This document shows, in pieces, positions 17,262 through 26,364 of a DNA stretch of 64,000 nucleotides (its first letter is position 1; each line of letters begins with the position of its first letter). The notes beneath the pieces are model-generated. The model searched no databases, was not told the origin of the DNA, and worked only from the letters and a program-made list of their open reading frames with translations. Made by a program: the position numbers and the translations under genes. Origin of the DNA: Planctomycetia bacterium (GTDB taxonomy: Bacteria; Planctomycetota; Planctomycetia; Gemmatales; HRBIN36); NCBI GenBank assembly GCA_016795155.1, contig JAEUIE010000003.1, positions 124,001-188,000 on the forward strand. Reading direction: 5' to 3'.

Positions 17262-18413
17262 ATGAACGATGAAACACGCCTGCGGCGCTGGCGTTTGATA
17301 TTGGGTAGTGATGCCGGACCTTCTTCCGGTGAAGGACTTGCAGTTACGCTTTCCGAATCAGAGAGCCAGATGGATCGCATTCTCCAGGCTCTTTACGATT
17401 CCGATCGCAAAGCGGGGTTGGGCAATTCTTCGCCTCATGTCAACCGCTGGCTGGGTGACATTCGCACCTACTTTCCCGCTTCAGTAGTTAGAGTCATGCA
17501 GCAGGATGCCTTGCAGCGGCTCAAACTCACACAGTTGCTGTTCGAAAAAGAAACGCTTGATACTATTGTGCCTGACATCCACTTGGTCAGCACGTTGTTA
17601 ACTTTGAAGAATGTTATTCCCAATAAAACCAAAGCAACAGCCAGGCTGGTGGTTCTGAAAGTCGTTGATGAGCTACAACGGAAGCTGCAGCAACCTCTCA
17701 TGCAGGCAGTGCATGGATCGCTTCATCGAGCCAGTCGCACCAATCGACCTCGAGACAACGAGATTGACTGGCACCGAACGATACGGAAGAACCTGCAACA
17801 TTACCAGCCTGATTATCGCACGGTGATTGCAGAGAAATTGACAGGTTTTCGGCGGAGAGCATCTGCCTTGCAGGATGTCATTTTGTGTGTTGATCAAAGT
17901 GGTTCCATGGCGTCTTCCGTAGTGTATTCGAGCGTATGTGCTGCTGTGCTGGCTTCGTTGAAAACATTGGCCATCCGCCTGGTGTTCTTCGACACCGCGG
18001 TTCTGGATATGACTGAATCGCTGCACGATCCTGTCGATATTCTCTTTGGCGCCCAACTGGGTGGTGGCACCGATATTCATCGTGCAGTGGCCTACTGTCA
18101 GCAGCACATTACCCGACCTGCAAAAACCACGATGGTTCTGATAACCGATCTGGTAGAAGGAGGCGATCGGCAGCAATTGGTGCAGCGTATCAGAGAAACC
18201 GTGCAGAGCGGAGTCCTGGTCATCTGCCTGCTGGCGCTCAGCGACAGCGGTGCAGCCTGTCATGATGAAACACTGGCCAGTGCTTTCGCTTCACAGGGTG
18301 TTCCCTGCTTTGCCTGTACGCCAGACGTTTTTCCAGAACTGATGTCTCAAGCATTACAGCGGCGCGACATTTCACAGTGGGCAGCACGAGAAAAACTGGT
18401 GCTTAAGCAGTAA
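17262..18413 (+). CDS. VWA (CoxE/YehP-type) domain protein
   Basis: 383 residues from ATG 17262; the frame is open further upstream but that part overlaps the terminator. The N-terminal 200 residues are helical and Arg/Leu-rich, without signal peptide. A von Willebrand A domain follows (about 203-365) with the MIDAS motif VDQSGSMASS (near 210-219), the Thr in GGGTDIHRAV, and MVLITDLVEGG. The layout matches cytoplasmic CoxE/YehP/ViaA-type VWA proteins that usually partner with a MoxR-type AAA+ ATPase; none is next to it here. Its 3' end overlaps the convergent TIM-barrel gene by 11 bases. Partner and role unknown. Confidence 0.85.
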   Translation: MNDETRLRRWRLILGSDAGPSSGEGLAVTLSESESQMDRILQALYDSDRKAGLGNSSPHVNRWLGDIRTYFPASVVRVMQQDALQRLKLTQLLFEKETLDTIVPDIHLVSTLLTLKNVIPNKTKATARLVVLKVVDELQRKLQQPLMQAVHGSLHRASRTNRPRDNEIDWHRTIRKNLQHYQPDYRTVIAEKLTGFRRRASALQDVILCVDQSGSMASSVVYSSVCAAVLASLKTLAIRLVFFDTAVLDMTESLHDPVDILFGAQLGGGTDIHRAVAYCQQHITRPAKTTMVLITDLVEGGDRQQLVQRIRETVQSGVLVICLLALSDSGAACHDETLASAFASQGVPCFACTPDVFPELMSQALQRRDISQWAAREKLVLKQ

Positions 18414-19203
18414 AGACGGTACCGACCCCGAGTTTTCGCAGGAAGTTGGCTGCTTCACGAGCTCCATGAACAGGTAGTTGTGTAGCAGTCTGGCGAATGG
18501 TCATCGCTCCCTGGTAGCCACTGGCCTGCAAGGTGCCAAGCCAACTGAGCCAATCGATATCGCCATGCCCAACTGGCACTTCGCGTGCCGGGCGATCAAT
18601 GCGACGAGGCACCGCATCGCGGGCATAACTGTGCAGCAAATGACCGCGCGTTGCCAGCAGCGTTGATTCAATAGGCTGCTTTTCCATTAACAGAGTTGCA
18701 GGATCAATTGATATACCAACATTTCCAGCCTCCAAAGAACGAACCAGGCTCAGCAGTACCTGAATTGGCTCTAGGCCAGCATCAAGTGCAATTTGACAGC
18801 CGATGCGATCACTGAATTGAGAGAGTTCTTGCAACGCCGTTCGCATCCGCAATCGCACCGGAGCATCGTCCTCTGCTGGTACTTCACCAATCCCCAGTAG
18901 AATCAGACGAGCGCCGAGATCAAACGATAACTGCATGGCTTTGCGCAGTCGTTCTAATCGTTGTTCCAGCCCATCCAGTTCTTCCAGTCCTCGTCGCAAG
19001 GGGCATCGCAAAGCAAACAGCTTCAGCAGATGTGAACTGAGTAGATGTCTGACTTCTCGGCGTGCTGTATCGCCCAGTGCATCCGGCCCAAGTGGGCCGA
19101 CAGCGTCAAACACCATTCCCTGCAAACCAGCCTGCGCTGCGGTGATGACTGCTTCGCGCAGAGGTTGACCGAGCGATTCCAGTGTTATGCCCAGTGAAAA
19201 CAT
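18403..19203 (-). CDS. Xylose isomerase-like TIM-barrel protein
   Basis: 266 residues, no signal peptide. The order of elements fits the AP endonuclease 2/sugar isomerase-epimerase fold: LREAVITAAQAGLQGMVFDA (strand 1-helix 1), ARLILLGIGEVPAEDDAPV, CQIALDAGLEPIQ, GNVGISIDPATLLM, HLLHSYARDAVPR and VPVGHGDIDWLSWLGTLQAS. The last block (GHGDIDW) is a frequent metal-site motif. The typical E-x-N metal ligand is replaced by DAGLEP, so activity may differ. No pathway context: flanked by a VWA gene and a HAD phosphatase. Confidence 0.75.
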   Translation of the reverse strand: MFSLGITLESLGQPLREAVITAAQAGLQGMVFDAVGPLGPDALGDTARREVRHLLSSHLLKLFALRCPLRRGLEELDGLEQRLERLRKAMQLSFDLGARLILLGIGEVPAEDDAPVRLRMRTALQELSQFSDRIGCQIALDAGLEPIQVLLSLVRSLEAGNVGISIDPATLLMEKQPIESTLLATRGHLLHSYARDAVPRRIDRPAREVPVGHGDIDWLSWLGTLQASGYQGAMTIRQTATQLPVHGAREAANFLRKLGVGTVFTA

Positions 19204-19211
19204 CGTGATTC

Positions 19212-19258
19212 CAACCCCCTCACCCCTGGTCCCTCTCCCTCCAGGGGAGAGGGGAAAA
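19212..19258. repeat. Palindromic intergenic repeat, copy C
   Basis: CCAACCCCCTCACCCCTGGT, then CCCTCTCCCTCCAGGGGAGA and GGGGAAAAG. It sits between divergent genes, where a transcription terminator would not be expected. Confidence 0.85.
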
Positions 19259-19344
19259 GTCTGATGTTGATATTATCCTACACCCAGTCAGCCTGTTCTG
19301 TATCCTACCCCAACAAAGACTTCAGGATTTATGCGCAGATCCCA

Positions 19345-19992
19345 ATGCTCCTTATTACCGATTTCGATGGCACTCTGGCCCGGCAAGATTTCTATCAACT
19401 GGTTGTTGCACATCTCCTGCCAGCCAATGTCCCCAATTACTGGCAGGATTATCTGCAGAAAAAACTGACGCATTTCGAAGTGCTCAAAAGTTATTTCGCT
19501 GAGATTCGATGCAGCGAGGCCGAGGTGGATAAGCTGCTGCAACGGATGGAACTGGAGCCGGAACTACCTTCGCTGTTGCAGCAACTCCACGAGCAAGGCT
19601 GGGAGGTAGTCATCGCTTCAGCAGGGTGTGCCTGGTACATTCAGAAACTGCTCAGTCATCTGGAGAGAGTTCCACCCATCCATTCAAATCCTGGTCGGTT
19701 TGTCGAAGGGCAGGGGCTTCTGATGAGTTTGCCGCACGGCATGCCCTTTTTCTGCCCCATTAATGGCATTGATAAAGCTGCTATCGTCAAAGCTGGCATT
19801 GCTAAGGCAGGGCAAGCACATGTTGCATATGCTGGAGATGGATTGACTGATGTCATACCTTCACTATTGGTAGATGAAAAATATCGTTTTGCCCGCGGTG
19901 ATTTGTCAAGAGTGCTGGATGATAAGGAACAGAGATATCATCCGTTTGATCGCTGGCGTGATGTAGTTGCCCAGCTTCTCAAGTCTAAATAG
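19345..19992 (+). CDS. HAD-family phosphatase (MtnX-like)
   Basis: 215 residues from ATG 19345, which places the catalytic motif directly at the N-terminus as usual: LITDFDGTLARQDF (Asp6 nucleophile, Asp8). Motif II is VIASAGCAWY, and motif IV is AYAGDGLTDVIPSLL with the acidic pair. A helical cap of about residues 15-75 resembles the subclass IB cap of MtnX/PSPase-type HADs. The likely reaction is dephosphorylation of a small metabolite such as a methylthiopentenyl phosphate or phosphoserine, but substrate cannot be decided and no methionine-salvage genes are nearby. Confidence 0.85.
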   Translation: MLLITDFDGTLARQDFYQLVVAHLLPANVPNYWQDYLQKKLTHFEVLKSYFAEIRCSEAEVDKLLQRMELEPELPSLLQQLHEQGWEVVIASAGCAWYIQKLLSHLERVPPIHSNPGRFVEGQGLLMSLPHGMPFFCPINGIDKAAIVKAGIAKAGQAHVAYAGDGLTDVIPSLLVDEKYRFARGDLSRVLDDKEQRYHPFDRWRDVVAQLLKSK

Positions 19993-20113
19993 CCAAATAC
20001 TTTGATGAAAATCGCTTCATGATAATGGTCTAAATCACCCGGCATCATGTAATGGTAGAAACAGAATGTTTCCATTTTAATCGTGGAAAATTCACAATGA
20101 ACTTGGAGTTACC

Positions 20114-21157
20114 ATGTTGCGTTATTGGCTGAGTCTGACCCTGGTAGCATTGTGCTGCCTGTCGCTTGCCGCACAGGAAAAAGCAGGCAAACCGGAAACA
20201 ACATTGAACATTGGCGATCCCGCTCCGAAGCTGGCGATTACCAAGTGGATGAAAGGGGATGCAGTTCAGGCTTTCAAGCCTGGCAATGTGTATGTTGTTG
20301 AATTCTGGGCGACCTGGTGTGGGCCATGCATTGCCTCCATGCCTCACATTTCCGAATTGCAGTCTGAATATCGCAGCAAGGGCCTGACCATCATTGGTCT
20401 CACTTCCAAAGATCCCAACAATTCGGAAGAACAGGTCACTGACTTTGTCAAGAACCGTGGCGACATCATGCAGTATAACGTAGCCTGGTGCGAAGATCGA
20501 GCTACCAACGATGCTTACATGAAAGCTGCTGGACGCAATGGAATTCCCTGTTCATTCGTTATTGATAAGCAAGGCAACGTTGCTTTCATTGGTCACCCTA
20601 TGATTCTCGACGAAGTGTTGCCCAAGGTCATTGATGGCACCTGGAACGCCAAGGCAGAAGCCAAGGCTTTGGAAGAGAAGCTCGAAGCCACTTTTGAGAA
20701 ACTACAGAAGGCTGGCCAGGATAATGAAAAGGGCTTGGAAATTTTTGCCTCCATCGAGAAAGACACTCCTCGACTGGCAACTCAGTTCGGCGATTTCAAA
20801 CTCATGCTGCTCTTAAAGAACAAAAAGAGCGCTGAAGCTGAAGCACTTTTCAAAACTCTCTTCGAAAAATCAGCCAAGAAGAAAGATGCCAACAAGCTGA
20901 CTTCCATCAGTCGCATGTGGGGCAATACCAGCATGAACACGGAAAAATACAAACTGGAACTGGCTGTTGAAGCTGCTGAAGAAGCACAGAAGCTGGCAGG
21001 CCCCAAGGATATCGGCAGTCTGCTGGCTGCAGCCCAGGCTTACGATGCAGTAGGCAACAAAGCCAAAGCTTCTGAAGCTGCTGACAAAGCCATTACAGCA
21101 GCACCTGATCAACTGAAGGATCGGATCAAGCAGATGGTTGAGAAGTATAAGAAGTAA
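20114..21157 (+). CDS. Exported TlpA-like thioredoxin with C-terminal TPR-like helices
   Basis: 347 residues. Signal peptide MLRYWLSLTLVALCCLSLAA|QE; ATG 20114 follows GGAG. Thioredoxin domain at about 30-175 with active site FWATWCGPCIAS (Cys69, Cys72) and cis-Pro region NGIPCSFVIDKQGNVAFIGHP, typical of TlpA/ResA/AhpC-TSA proteins. The extra Cys in NGIPC is uncommon. The C-terminal half (about 180-347) is highly charged and helical, with TPR-like repeats (LEKLQKAGQDNEKGLEIF, LLAAAQAYDAVGNKAKASEA). Probably a periplasmic thiol-disulfide reductase acting on an unknown partner. A clear terminator follows. Confidence 0.9.
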   Translation: MLRYWLSLTLVALCCLSLAAQEKAGKPETTLNIGDPAPKLAITKWMKGDAVQAFKPGNVYVVEFWATWCGPCIASMPHISELQSEYRSKGLTIIGLTSKDPNNSEEQVTDFVKNRGDIMQYNVAWCEDRATNDAYMKAAGRNGIPCSFVIDKQGNVAFIGHPMILDEVLPKVIDGTWNAKAEAKALEEKLEATFEKLQKAGQDNEKGLEIFASIEKDTPRLATQFGDFKLMLLLKNKKSAEAEALFKTLFEKSAKKKDANKLTSISRMWGNTSMNTEKYKLELAVEAAEEAQKLAGPKDIGSLLAAAQAYDAVGNKAKASEAADKAITAAPDQLKDRIKQMVEKYKK

Positions 21158-21178
21158 ACTGAACGTTTTAATGATCAT

Positions 21179-21210
21179 GCCCACGGACTGCGGTTCGTGG
21201 GCTTTATTTG
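21179..21210 (+). terminator. Rho-independent terminator, CCCACGGACTGCGG type (copy 1)
   Basis: GCCCACGGACTGCGGTTCGT GGGC hairpin followed by TTTATTTG, 21 bases after the tlpA-like stop. Nearly the same hairpin occurs at 22952. Confidence 0.85.
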
Positions 21211-22856
21211 TTTGTGACCGGAGTTAAGTTGAAAACGTGCTGCTTTCCCACATGGTACTTAAGCGTCAGGGTTAACGGCCTGTTTAATCGCAGGAACACA
21301 TAGACATATTCCTTTTCTTGAATGACAGTGCGTTTTACCGCCAGCACTTCAATGTTATCCGCCAGTTTTTCTGTCTTGGATATCCCTTGTTCTGATTTTA
21401 CTTCTACTTCAATTTTCAGTCGATCACCTTCCTTGATCTTACCAGCTCGTTCAACATCCAACTTGAGTCCATGGACGACATCGCCTGGTCGCAGCATCGC
21501 ACTCAACTTATCTTCCAATTCATAGCTCAATTTCATGCGACGGAAAACGACAACTTTTTTTGCTTGCTGTGGCGAGAGAGGCAGAACCACTTCACGATTG
21601 GCAATTGGTTTCCCGTCACCATCCAGCTTATAGTGAATTTTGCCATCGAAAGTGATTTCCAGAGTTTCGCCTTGTTGGACATAGCTACCCATAAATCGTT
21701 CAACTAAATGAGTAGGCCACTCAGAAGGCTTATTCTCACCTTGGAGTAATGCTGCATCATTATTGTAATCAACCAGTTCGATGCGCTTCTGTTCAGGTAG
21801 AAGTTTGAACGTTTTCAGCTCAGTGACCTTGGGTTGAAATGATTTTGTCCCATCCATTTCCATCGGATGGTAACGCATGCGATAGGAATTTCCTTCAAAG
21901 ATAATATCTTCTGCAGCTACAATCTTCCCCGTGACCTCGTTGAGAATGTGCCTGGTCCAGGCACCCTGCAGCTTGGCCAACTCTGCAGGTTCCTGTGTAT
22001 GCAGTTCGTGAGTTATCGGAGAGATAATCATTGAATCGGCAGCAGGTTCTTCTTGAGCAAGCACTTTCCAGCCAACGACCAAGCCGCAGATCAGTAGTGC
22101 GACTGATACAACTATGATTGATCGGAAGGTAAACACCATTAGTATGGCTCCATGCGCCAATGTAATCACGGATGCAGAACTGCCTCCTTGAATGGCTTGA
22201 ACAGTTCGTGAAATCAATCCTGCTGGCAGTGATGCATAGACTTCAGGTAGCAAAAGAGCATGCAGTGCTGCTGGAACGCAACCTTGCTTCATCAAGCGTG
22301 AACGTAACAAAGATTTGGCACGTGAAAGACGGCCAGCCACCGTCCCAACCGGCCAGCCCAGGATTCTGGCTGCCTGTTGGTGAGTTTGACCCTGCAAACA
22401 GCAGAGAATCAATGGATCACGATAATATTGCGGCAGATGATTGACCGCACTATCCAGTTCCTCGAAATCATTACCTGCGTTGTCGAAAACCGCTTCGGTG
22501 CGAGCTATTCTTTCTGCACGTTGCTTTTCACGAACTTGCGTGCGTTGAAGACGTTTTGCTATTCGCAACGTTATTCCATAGAGCCAGCATGCCAGTGAAG
22601 AACGTTGCTGAAATAATTTTCCCTGTTGACAGAGCACCAGAAAGACTGCCTGGAAGACATCTTCCGCATCAGCCTGACTGAGCCGCATCCGACGACAAAC
22701 GCCCCAAACGAGCGGTCCGTGCCTCGAAAGTAGTAACGTGAATGAATACTCATCGCGTTTCGATAACCACAATGCAAGTAGTTCTGCATCAGTCGAGGTA
22801 CGATGTCTTGAGATTGATTGAACAATGGTCGTGGTCAATGTCATAAACGGACTCAT
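21204..22856 (-). CDS. ECF sigma factor fused to a membrane-anchored outer domain
   Basis: 550 residues. Residues about 20-205 are an ECF sigma-70 core: region 2 (YSFTLLLSRHGPLVWGVCRR, SQADAEDVFQAVFLVLCQQG) and region 4 (LPQYYRDPLILCCLQGQTHQ, ILGWPVGTVAGRLSRAKSLL). A linker is followed by one transmembrane helix (about 244-267, SIIVVSVALLICGLVVGW). The outer part has a TIGR03067-like unit (LAKLQGAWTRHILNEVTGK, about 293-420) and a C-terminal stretch reminiscent of CpaB/RcpC (MLRPGDVVHGLKL, IKEGDRLKIEVEV, DNIEVLAVKRT). Such ECFs are known from planctomycetes and may sense an envelope signal without a separate anti-sigma factor. Two start codons (22856, 22844) are possible. Confidence 0.88.
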   Translation of the reverse strand: MSPFMTLTTTIVQSISRHRTSTDAELLALWLSKRDEYSFTLLLSRHGPLVWGVCRRMRLSQADAEDVFQAVFLVLCQQGKLFQQRSSLACWLYGITLRIAKRLQRTQVREKQRAERIARTEAVFDNAGNDFEELDSAVNHLPQYYRDPLILCCLQGQTHQQAARILGWPVGTVAGRLSRAKSLLRSRLMKQGCVPAALHALLLPEVYASLPAGLISRTVQAIQGGSSASVITLAHGAILMVFTFRSIIVVSVALLICGLVVGWKVLAQEEPAADSMIISPITHELHTQEPAELAKLQGAWTRHILNEVTGKIVAAEDIIFEGNSYRMRYHPMEMDGTKSFQPKVTELKTFKLLPEQKRIELVDYNNDAALLQGENKPSEWPTHLVERFMGSYVQQGETLEITFDGKIHYKLDGDGKPIANREVVLPLSPQQAKKVVVFRRMKLSYELEDKLSAMLRPGDVVHGLKLDVERAGKIKEGDRLKIEVEVKSEQGISKTEKLADNIEVLAVKRTVIQEKEYVYVFLRLNRPLTLTLKYHVGKQHVFNLTPVTNK

Positions 22857-22951
22857 TCACGTTACGGATATGTAATAGTTCCCAAGAGTGTTGAGATGCA
22901 TACACCAGTATTATCATTATTTTTGGGAGTAATAGATATCCAGAAATTAAA

Positions 22952-22981
22952 CCCACGGACTGCGGTCCGTGGGCTTTTATT
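22952..22981. terminator. Hairpin terminator, CCCACGGACTGCGG type (copy 2)
   Basis: CCCACGGAC (22952-22960) pairs perfectly with GTCCGTGGG (22965-22973), loop TGCG, followed on the plus strand by CTTTTATTT. It lies downstream of the minus-strand TPR gene; the T-run suits the plus strand better than the gene it follows. Confidence 0.75.
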
Positions 22982-23000
22982 TGGGTGATGCACTTATTAA

Positions 23001-23768
23001 CTACGGCGTCCCATTTCCCAATTCCATTAGTCGTTTGCGGGCTTCATCTTGCCGCTTCGGATCAGAAGTCCGGCTCATTTCCTCACGATATAACTGCACC
23101 GCTTTACTGCGATCATTCAGCGTCCGGTCATACAATCGGGCAGCTCGCAATCTCGCTTCATTCGTCGTCTGGGAGTTCCACTGGAAGCTGCGTTCGTAAT
23201 ACATCGCAGCCCGGCGGTATTGCTTGAATGAACGGCTTTCGTACACATCTCCCAGATGAAAAGCAGTTTCAGAAAGCTTATCACTCTGTGGATAAAGATT
23301 GATCAACTGTTGAAGCAGCAATTCAGCTCGACGGTAATTGTCATCAGATTCCTGCCCCCAGCCTTTCGACTTGAAAGCCACGGCCCGGCGGAAGAGTTCA
23401 TTGGCTTCCGGGATATTCTGATTCGGAGTCAGAGTAGGAGGGGGAACATCGAGTTCCAATCGGTAAGCACGTTTGGAGATGCGATGGTAGCTGAGGAGTT
23501 CTTCTTCGACCTGTCGGACACGCTCAAAGTCTCCCATCTTGAGATAGAAAGCGCGCAGATCTTCCATGGAAGTCTGATATTCATGGCGGGCAGCGAGCAG
23601 ACGTTTCACGGCAACTACATCATCGTTTGCCTGGTTGGCATTGGCTTCCTGGCCTGCTTTACGTTCCTGTGCCAGTAGCGCCAGCGGAGAAATTGCCAGC
23701 AATGTGAGGATAACAATACGTGAATGATACGTCATGATGCACAATCCCCGTAGCTGGGGCTGCATCAT
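23001..23768 (-). CDS. Exported TPR-like repeat protein
   Basis: 255 residues if started at ATG 23768, which overlaps the upstream stop as ATGA and has GAGGTG upstream; ATG 23735 gives a tidier signal peptide (MTYHSRIVILTLLAISPLALLA). After the signal the protein is helical and charged: residues about 40-95 form a likely coiled coil (LLAARHEYQTSMEDLRAFYL), then TPR-type pairs such as ELLLQQLINLYPQSDKLSET, AFHLGDVYESRSFKQYRRAA and RAARLYDRTLNDRSKAVQLY. It resembles periplasmic YbgF/BamD-type scaffolds in design. Function unknown; translationally coupled to the PIN/TRAM gene. Confidence 0.78.
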   Translation of the reverse strand: MMQPQLRGLCIMTYHSRIVILTLLAISPLALLAQERKAGQEANANQANDDVVAVKRLLAARHEYQTSMEDLRAFYLKMGDFERVRQVEEELLSYHRISKRAYRLELDVPPPTLTPNQNIPEANELFRRAVAFKSKGWGQESDDNYRRAELLLQQLINLYPQSDKLSETAFHLGDVYESRSFKQYRRAAMYYERSFQWNSQTTNEARLRAARLYDRTLNDRSKAVQLYREEMSRTSDPKRQDEARKRLMELGNGTP

Positions 23769-24886
23769 GTCGCTTTCACCTCTTCTGGTGCTCCCAATGC
23801 CGGGTGCGAGGTGGATGACAGCCCCGATTTACCATCCGTTCTGCCGAAGATCATACGACCGGCAGAAGTCTGTAGCACGCTGGTAACGGTCATGTGAACA
23901 TCCTGGCCAATCAAGGCCCGGCCCTGTTCCACCACCACCATCGTGCCATCGTCCAGGTAACCTACGCCTTGGCCGATCTGGTCGCCTGGTTTAATGAGTT
24001 TGACCTTGAGCACTTCGCCGGGCAGAGCAACCGACTTCAGTGCATTGGCTAACTCATTAATGTTGATCACTTCCACGCCTTGCAACTGGGCTACCTTGTT
24101 CAGGTTGTAATCGTTAGTTACAACCCTGGCGCTCAGCGTCTTGGCGAGAACGACCAGCTTCTGATCAACTTCATGCACATCCTGCAGTTCCGGAATATTG
24201 CCTTCATGAATGATCAGGTCTACCTTGGGGTTGGCCTGCATTCGCTTGAGCATATCCATTCCGCGCCGACCACGGTTTCGCTTCAGCTTATCCGTCGAGT
24301 CAGCAACGTTCTGCAGTTCCTGCAGTACGAAGCGTGGCACAATCAGTCTTGTGTCGATAATCTTCGTATCGCTGATATCGGCAATGCGGCCATCAATAAT
24401 GACACTGGTATCCAGTACCAGAGCCCTGCTGCCTTTGATCTGTTTGGAAAATTCCACGTAGGGAATGATAAACCGGAAATCATCTTTAGTCTGATAAAGC
24501 GTGCTGACACAGATGTAACAGAAAAACAGGGTAATCAGAATGCGCAGCGGGGTATTCAACCAGCGAGATGCGTCCGTTTCCACCAGTGGGAAAATGGCGG
24601 AACTGAACAGATGGCCAAATAACAAGCCTAGAAGCAGGCCGAAATAAATGGCTGAGATGGTGGTGATTTGCTTGTTCTTGATGATGATGTCGAGTGCGAC
24701 AATGCCGATGCCCAGCAAAACGATCATGACTAGATAAATAAAGGGGATGGCATAGAAACCACCACCCGTTGCTTTGGGATCAACCTGGGAAGTGCCTTGT
24801 ATGGCAAAACCGGTTGCAACTCCCAATATGCAAAGCAGAAATACGCCACGAATAATCCAGATAAGGATCGATCCGGGTTTCGTCAT
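23765..24886 (-). CDS. PIN/TRAM-domain membrane protein (YacL family)
   Basis: 373 residues. Four N-terminal transmembrane helices (about 9-28, 44-64, 78-98, 110-130) are followed by a PIN nuclease domain (about 153-280: ALVLDTSVIIDGRIADI with the metal-binding Asp, RLIVPRFVLQELQNVADS, RVVTNDYNLNKVAQ) and a C-terminal TRAM RNA-binding-type domain (about 290-345: LKVKLIKPGDQIGQGVGYLD, DGTMVVVEQGR). This is the YacL architecture common in Firmicutes, Deinococcus and planctomycetes. The acidic PIN residues are in place, so nuclease activity is plausible; the target is not known. Confidence 0.93.
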   Translation of the reverse strand: MTKPGSILIWIIRGVFLLCILGVATGFAIQGTSQVDPKATGGGFYAIPFIYLVMIVLLGIGIVALDIIIKNKQITTISAIYFGLLLGLLFGHLFSSAIFPLVETDASRWLNTPLRILITLFFCYICVSTLYQTKDDFRFIIPYVEFSKQIKGSRALVLDTSVIIDGRIADISDTKIIDTRLIVPRFVLQELQNVADSTDKLKRNRGRRGMDMLKRMQANPKVDLIIHEGNIPELQDVHEVDQKLVVLAKTLSARVVTNDYNLNKVAQLQGVEVININELANALKSVALPGEVLKVKLIKPGDQIGQGVGYLDDGTMVVVEQGRALIGQDVHMTVTSVLQTSAGRMIFGRTDGKSGLSSTSHPALGAPEEVKAT

Positions 24887-25011
24887 GGGACCCCCGTTAT
24901 TTCATCCTGGAACAGACCATGCAACGTCCCTGCAAGCAGGGTAAGTAAAATAATGGTGTTCGTAAGGCTACGCTGCGAGTCTGTCGGTGGGATAAAAAGC
25001 CAGCCTCACGA

Positions 25012-26190
25012 TCATATTACTATCTTATCCGATTTTTCATGAGATTGGTATAGTTTATGATATTCTGCCACAGCCAGTCGGTCCGTCATGCCAGCCAAAT
25101 AGTCACTGACAGTACGATAGGTATTGCTTACTTTTGCTTTTTCTGCATGAAAAGAAGGCATTTGCGATGGATCAGCTGCATAGGCAGCAAAAAGCTGTTG
25201 AACGATAACCTTTCCCCGGCTTGCCATCTTCAATACCTGTGGATGATGGTAGACCTTTTCGTGTAGAAAATGCCTAAACTCATCGACCATGCTAGTGATT
25301 GCATCTCCTTCGCTGACGATAGGCTCAGCCAGTTGTTTGGCATCGTAAGGTGATTGAAGCCTGGCGTTGACAATGCGTTGTCGGGTTTGTTCCAGCATGG
25401 CTCGTTCACGTTGCGCAAGGAGGTTGCGAAGCACGGTGGGAATCAGTCGGTTGGCAGGGAGTTTACCAAACTGTTTTTCGACGTGTTCTTCGGCATCGCT
25501 CCAACATCTCAATTGCCTGATTTCATCCAGCGTGATCAGGTGCACGCCAAAGGCATCATCAATGTCGTGTATGTCATACACAATACTGTCCGCTGCATCG
25601 ACCACCTGTGCTTCCAGTGTAGGTTGCCTTACCATTTCCGTTTGGGGTTGTGCGTGATGGTTTCGATACTGTGCCACCTGAGGCACCAAAGGACGCTTGC
25701 TATGGAAAGCGAGAGATTCACGCAGCTCCCATGTGAGGTTCAATCCTGGGAAGGTGGGGTATCGCTGTTCCAGTTCTTCTACAATCCGAAGGCCCTGCCA
25801 GTTGTGCTCAAAGCCACCATGCTCCTTCAGGCATGCATCCAGTGCAGCTTCGCCTGCGTGGCCAAAGGGTGGATGTCCCAGATCATGAGCCAGTGCAATG
25901 GCTTCGGTCAGGTCTTCATTCAGACGAAGTTCACGGGCAATGGTGCGACTGACTTGTGCAACCTCGAGCGTGTGTGTCAGTCGGGTGCGATGGTGATCAT
26001 TCGTGCCCCAGACCAGCACCTGAGTCTTGGCTGTTAACCTTCGAAATGCAGAAGCATGCAGTATGCGATCACGATCACGTTGATAAAAACCCCGATACGG
26101 ATGGCCAGGCTCATCATGAAGCCTGCCTAAAGAATCGGCTTCACGCATGGCATAGTTCGCCAGGTCTTTTTCATGTCTGGAATCACTCAT
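25012..26190 (-). CDS. dgt: Deoxyguanosinetriphosphate triphosphohydrolase-like protein
   Basis: 392 residues, the length of the dGTPase type 2/3 family. Start motif YRGFYQRDRDRILHASAFRR, followed by KTQVLVWGTNDHHRTRLTHT (metal His73) and AIALAHDLGHPPFGHAGEAA (His102-Asp103 of the HD motif), then EHNWQGLRIVEELEQRY and VVDAADSIVYDIHDIDDAF with the last metal Asp. All HD ligands appear present. It hydrolyses dNTPs to nucleoside and triphosphate and helps keep dNTP pools in check. Cytoplasmic, apparently monocistronic; divergent from the ExbB gene with 174 bases between starts. Confidence 0.93.
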   Translation of the reverse strand: MSDSRHEKDLANYAMREADSLGRLHDEPGHPYRGFYQRDRDRILHASAFRRLTAKTQVLVWGTNDHHRTRLTHTLEVAQVSRTIARELRLNEDLTEAIALAHDLGHPPFGHAGEAALDACLKEHGGFEHNWQGLRIVEELEQRYPTFPGLNLTWELRESLAFHSKRPLVPQVAQYRNHHAQPQTEMVRQPTLEAQVVDAADSIVYDIHDIDDAFGVHLITLDEIRQLRCWSDAEEHVEKQFGKLPANRLIPTVLRNLLAQRERAMLEQTRQRIVNARLQSPYDAKQLAEPIVSEGDAITSMVDEFRHFLHEKVYHHPQVLKMASRGKVIVQQLFAAYAADPSQMPSFHAEKAKVSNTYRTVSDYLAGMTDRLAVAEYHKLYQSHEKSDKIVI

Positions 26191-26364
26191 ATTGAAATCG
26201 TATCAAAACTTATCGGTCAGCAGTCTGTAAATCGTGTCTGAATGTAAGAAACCTGGCGAAAACGAACTGGAAAAATGCAAGTAAGACTGTTGCACGATGT
26301 CGCTGGTAAGATAGGATAAAGTATCAACCCTGTTTCAGAGTCTTATTTAGTTGGAACACCAACG

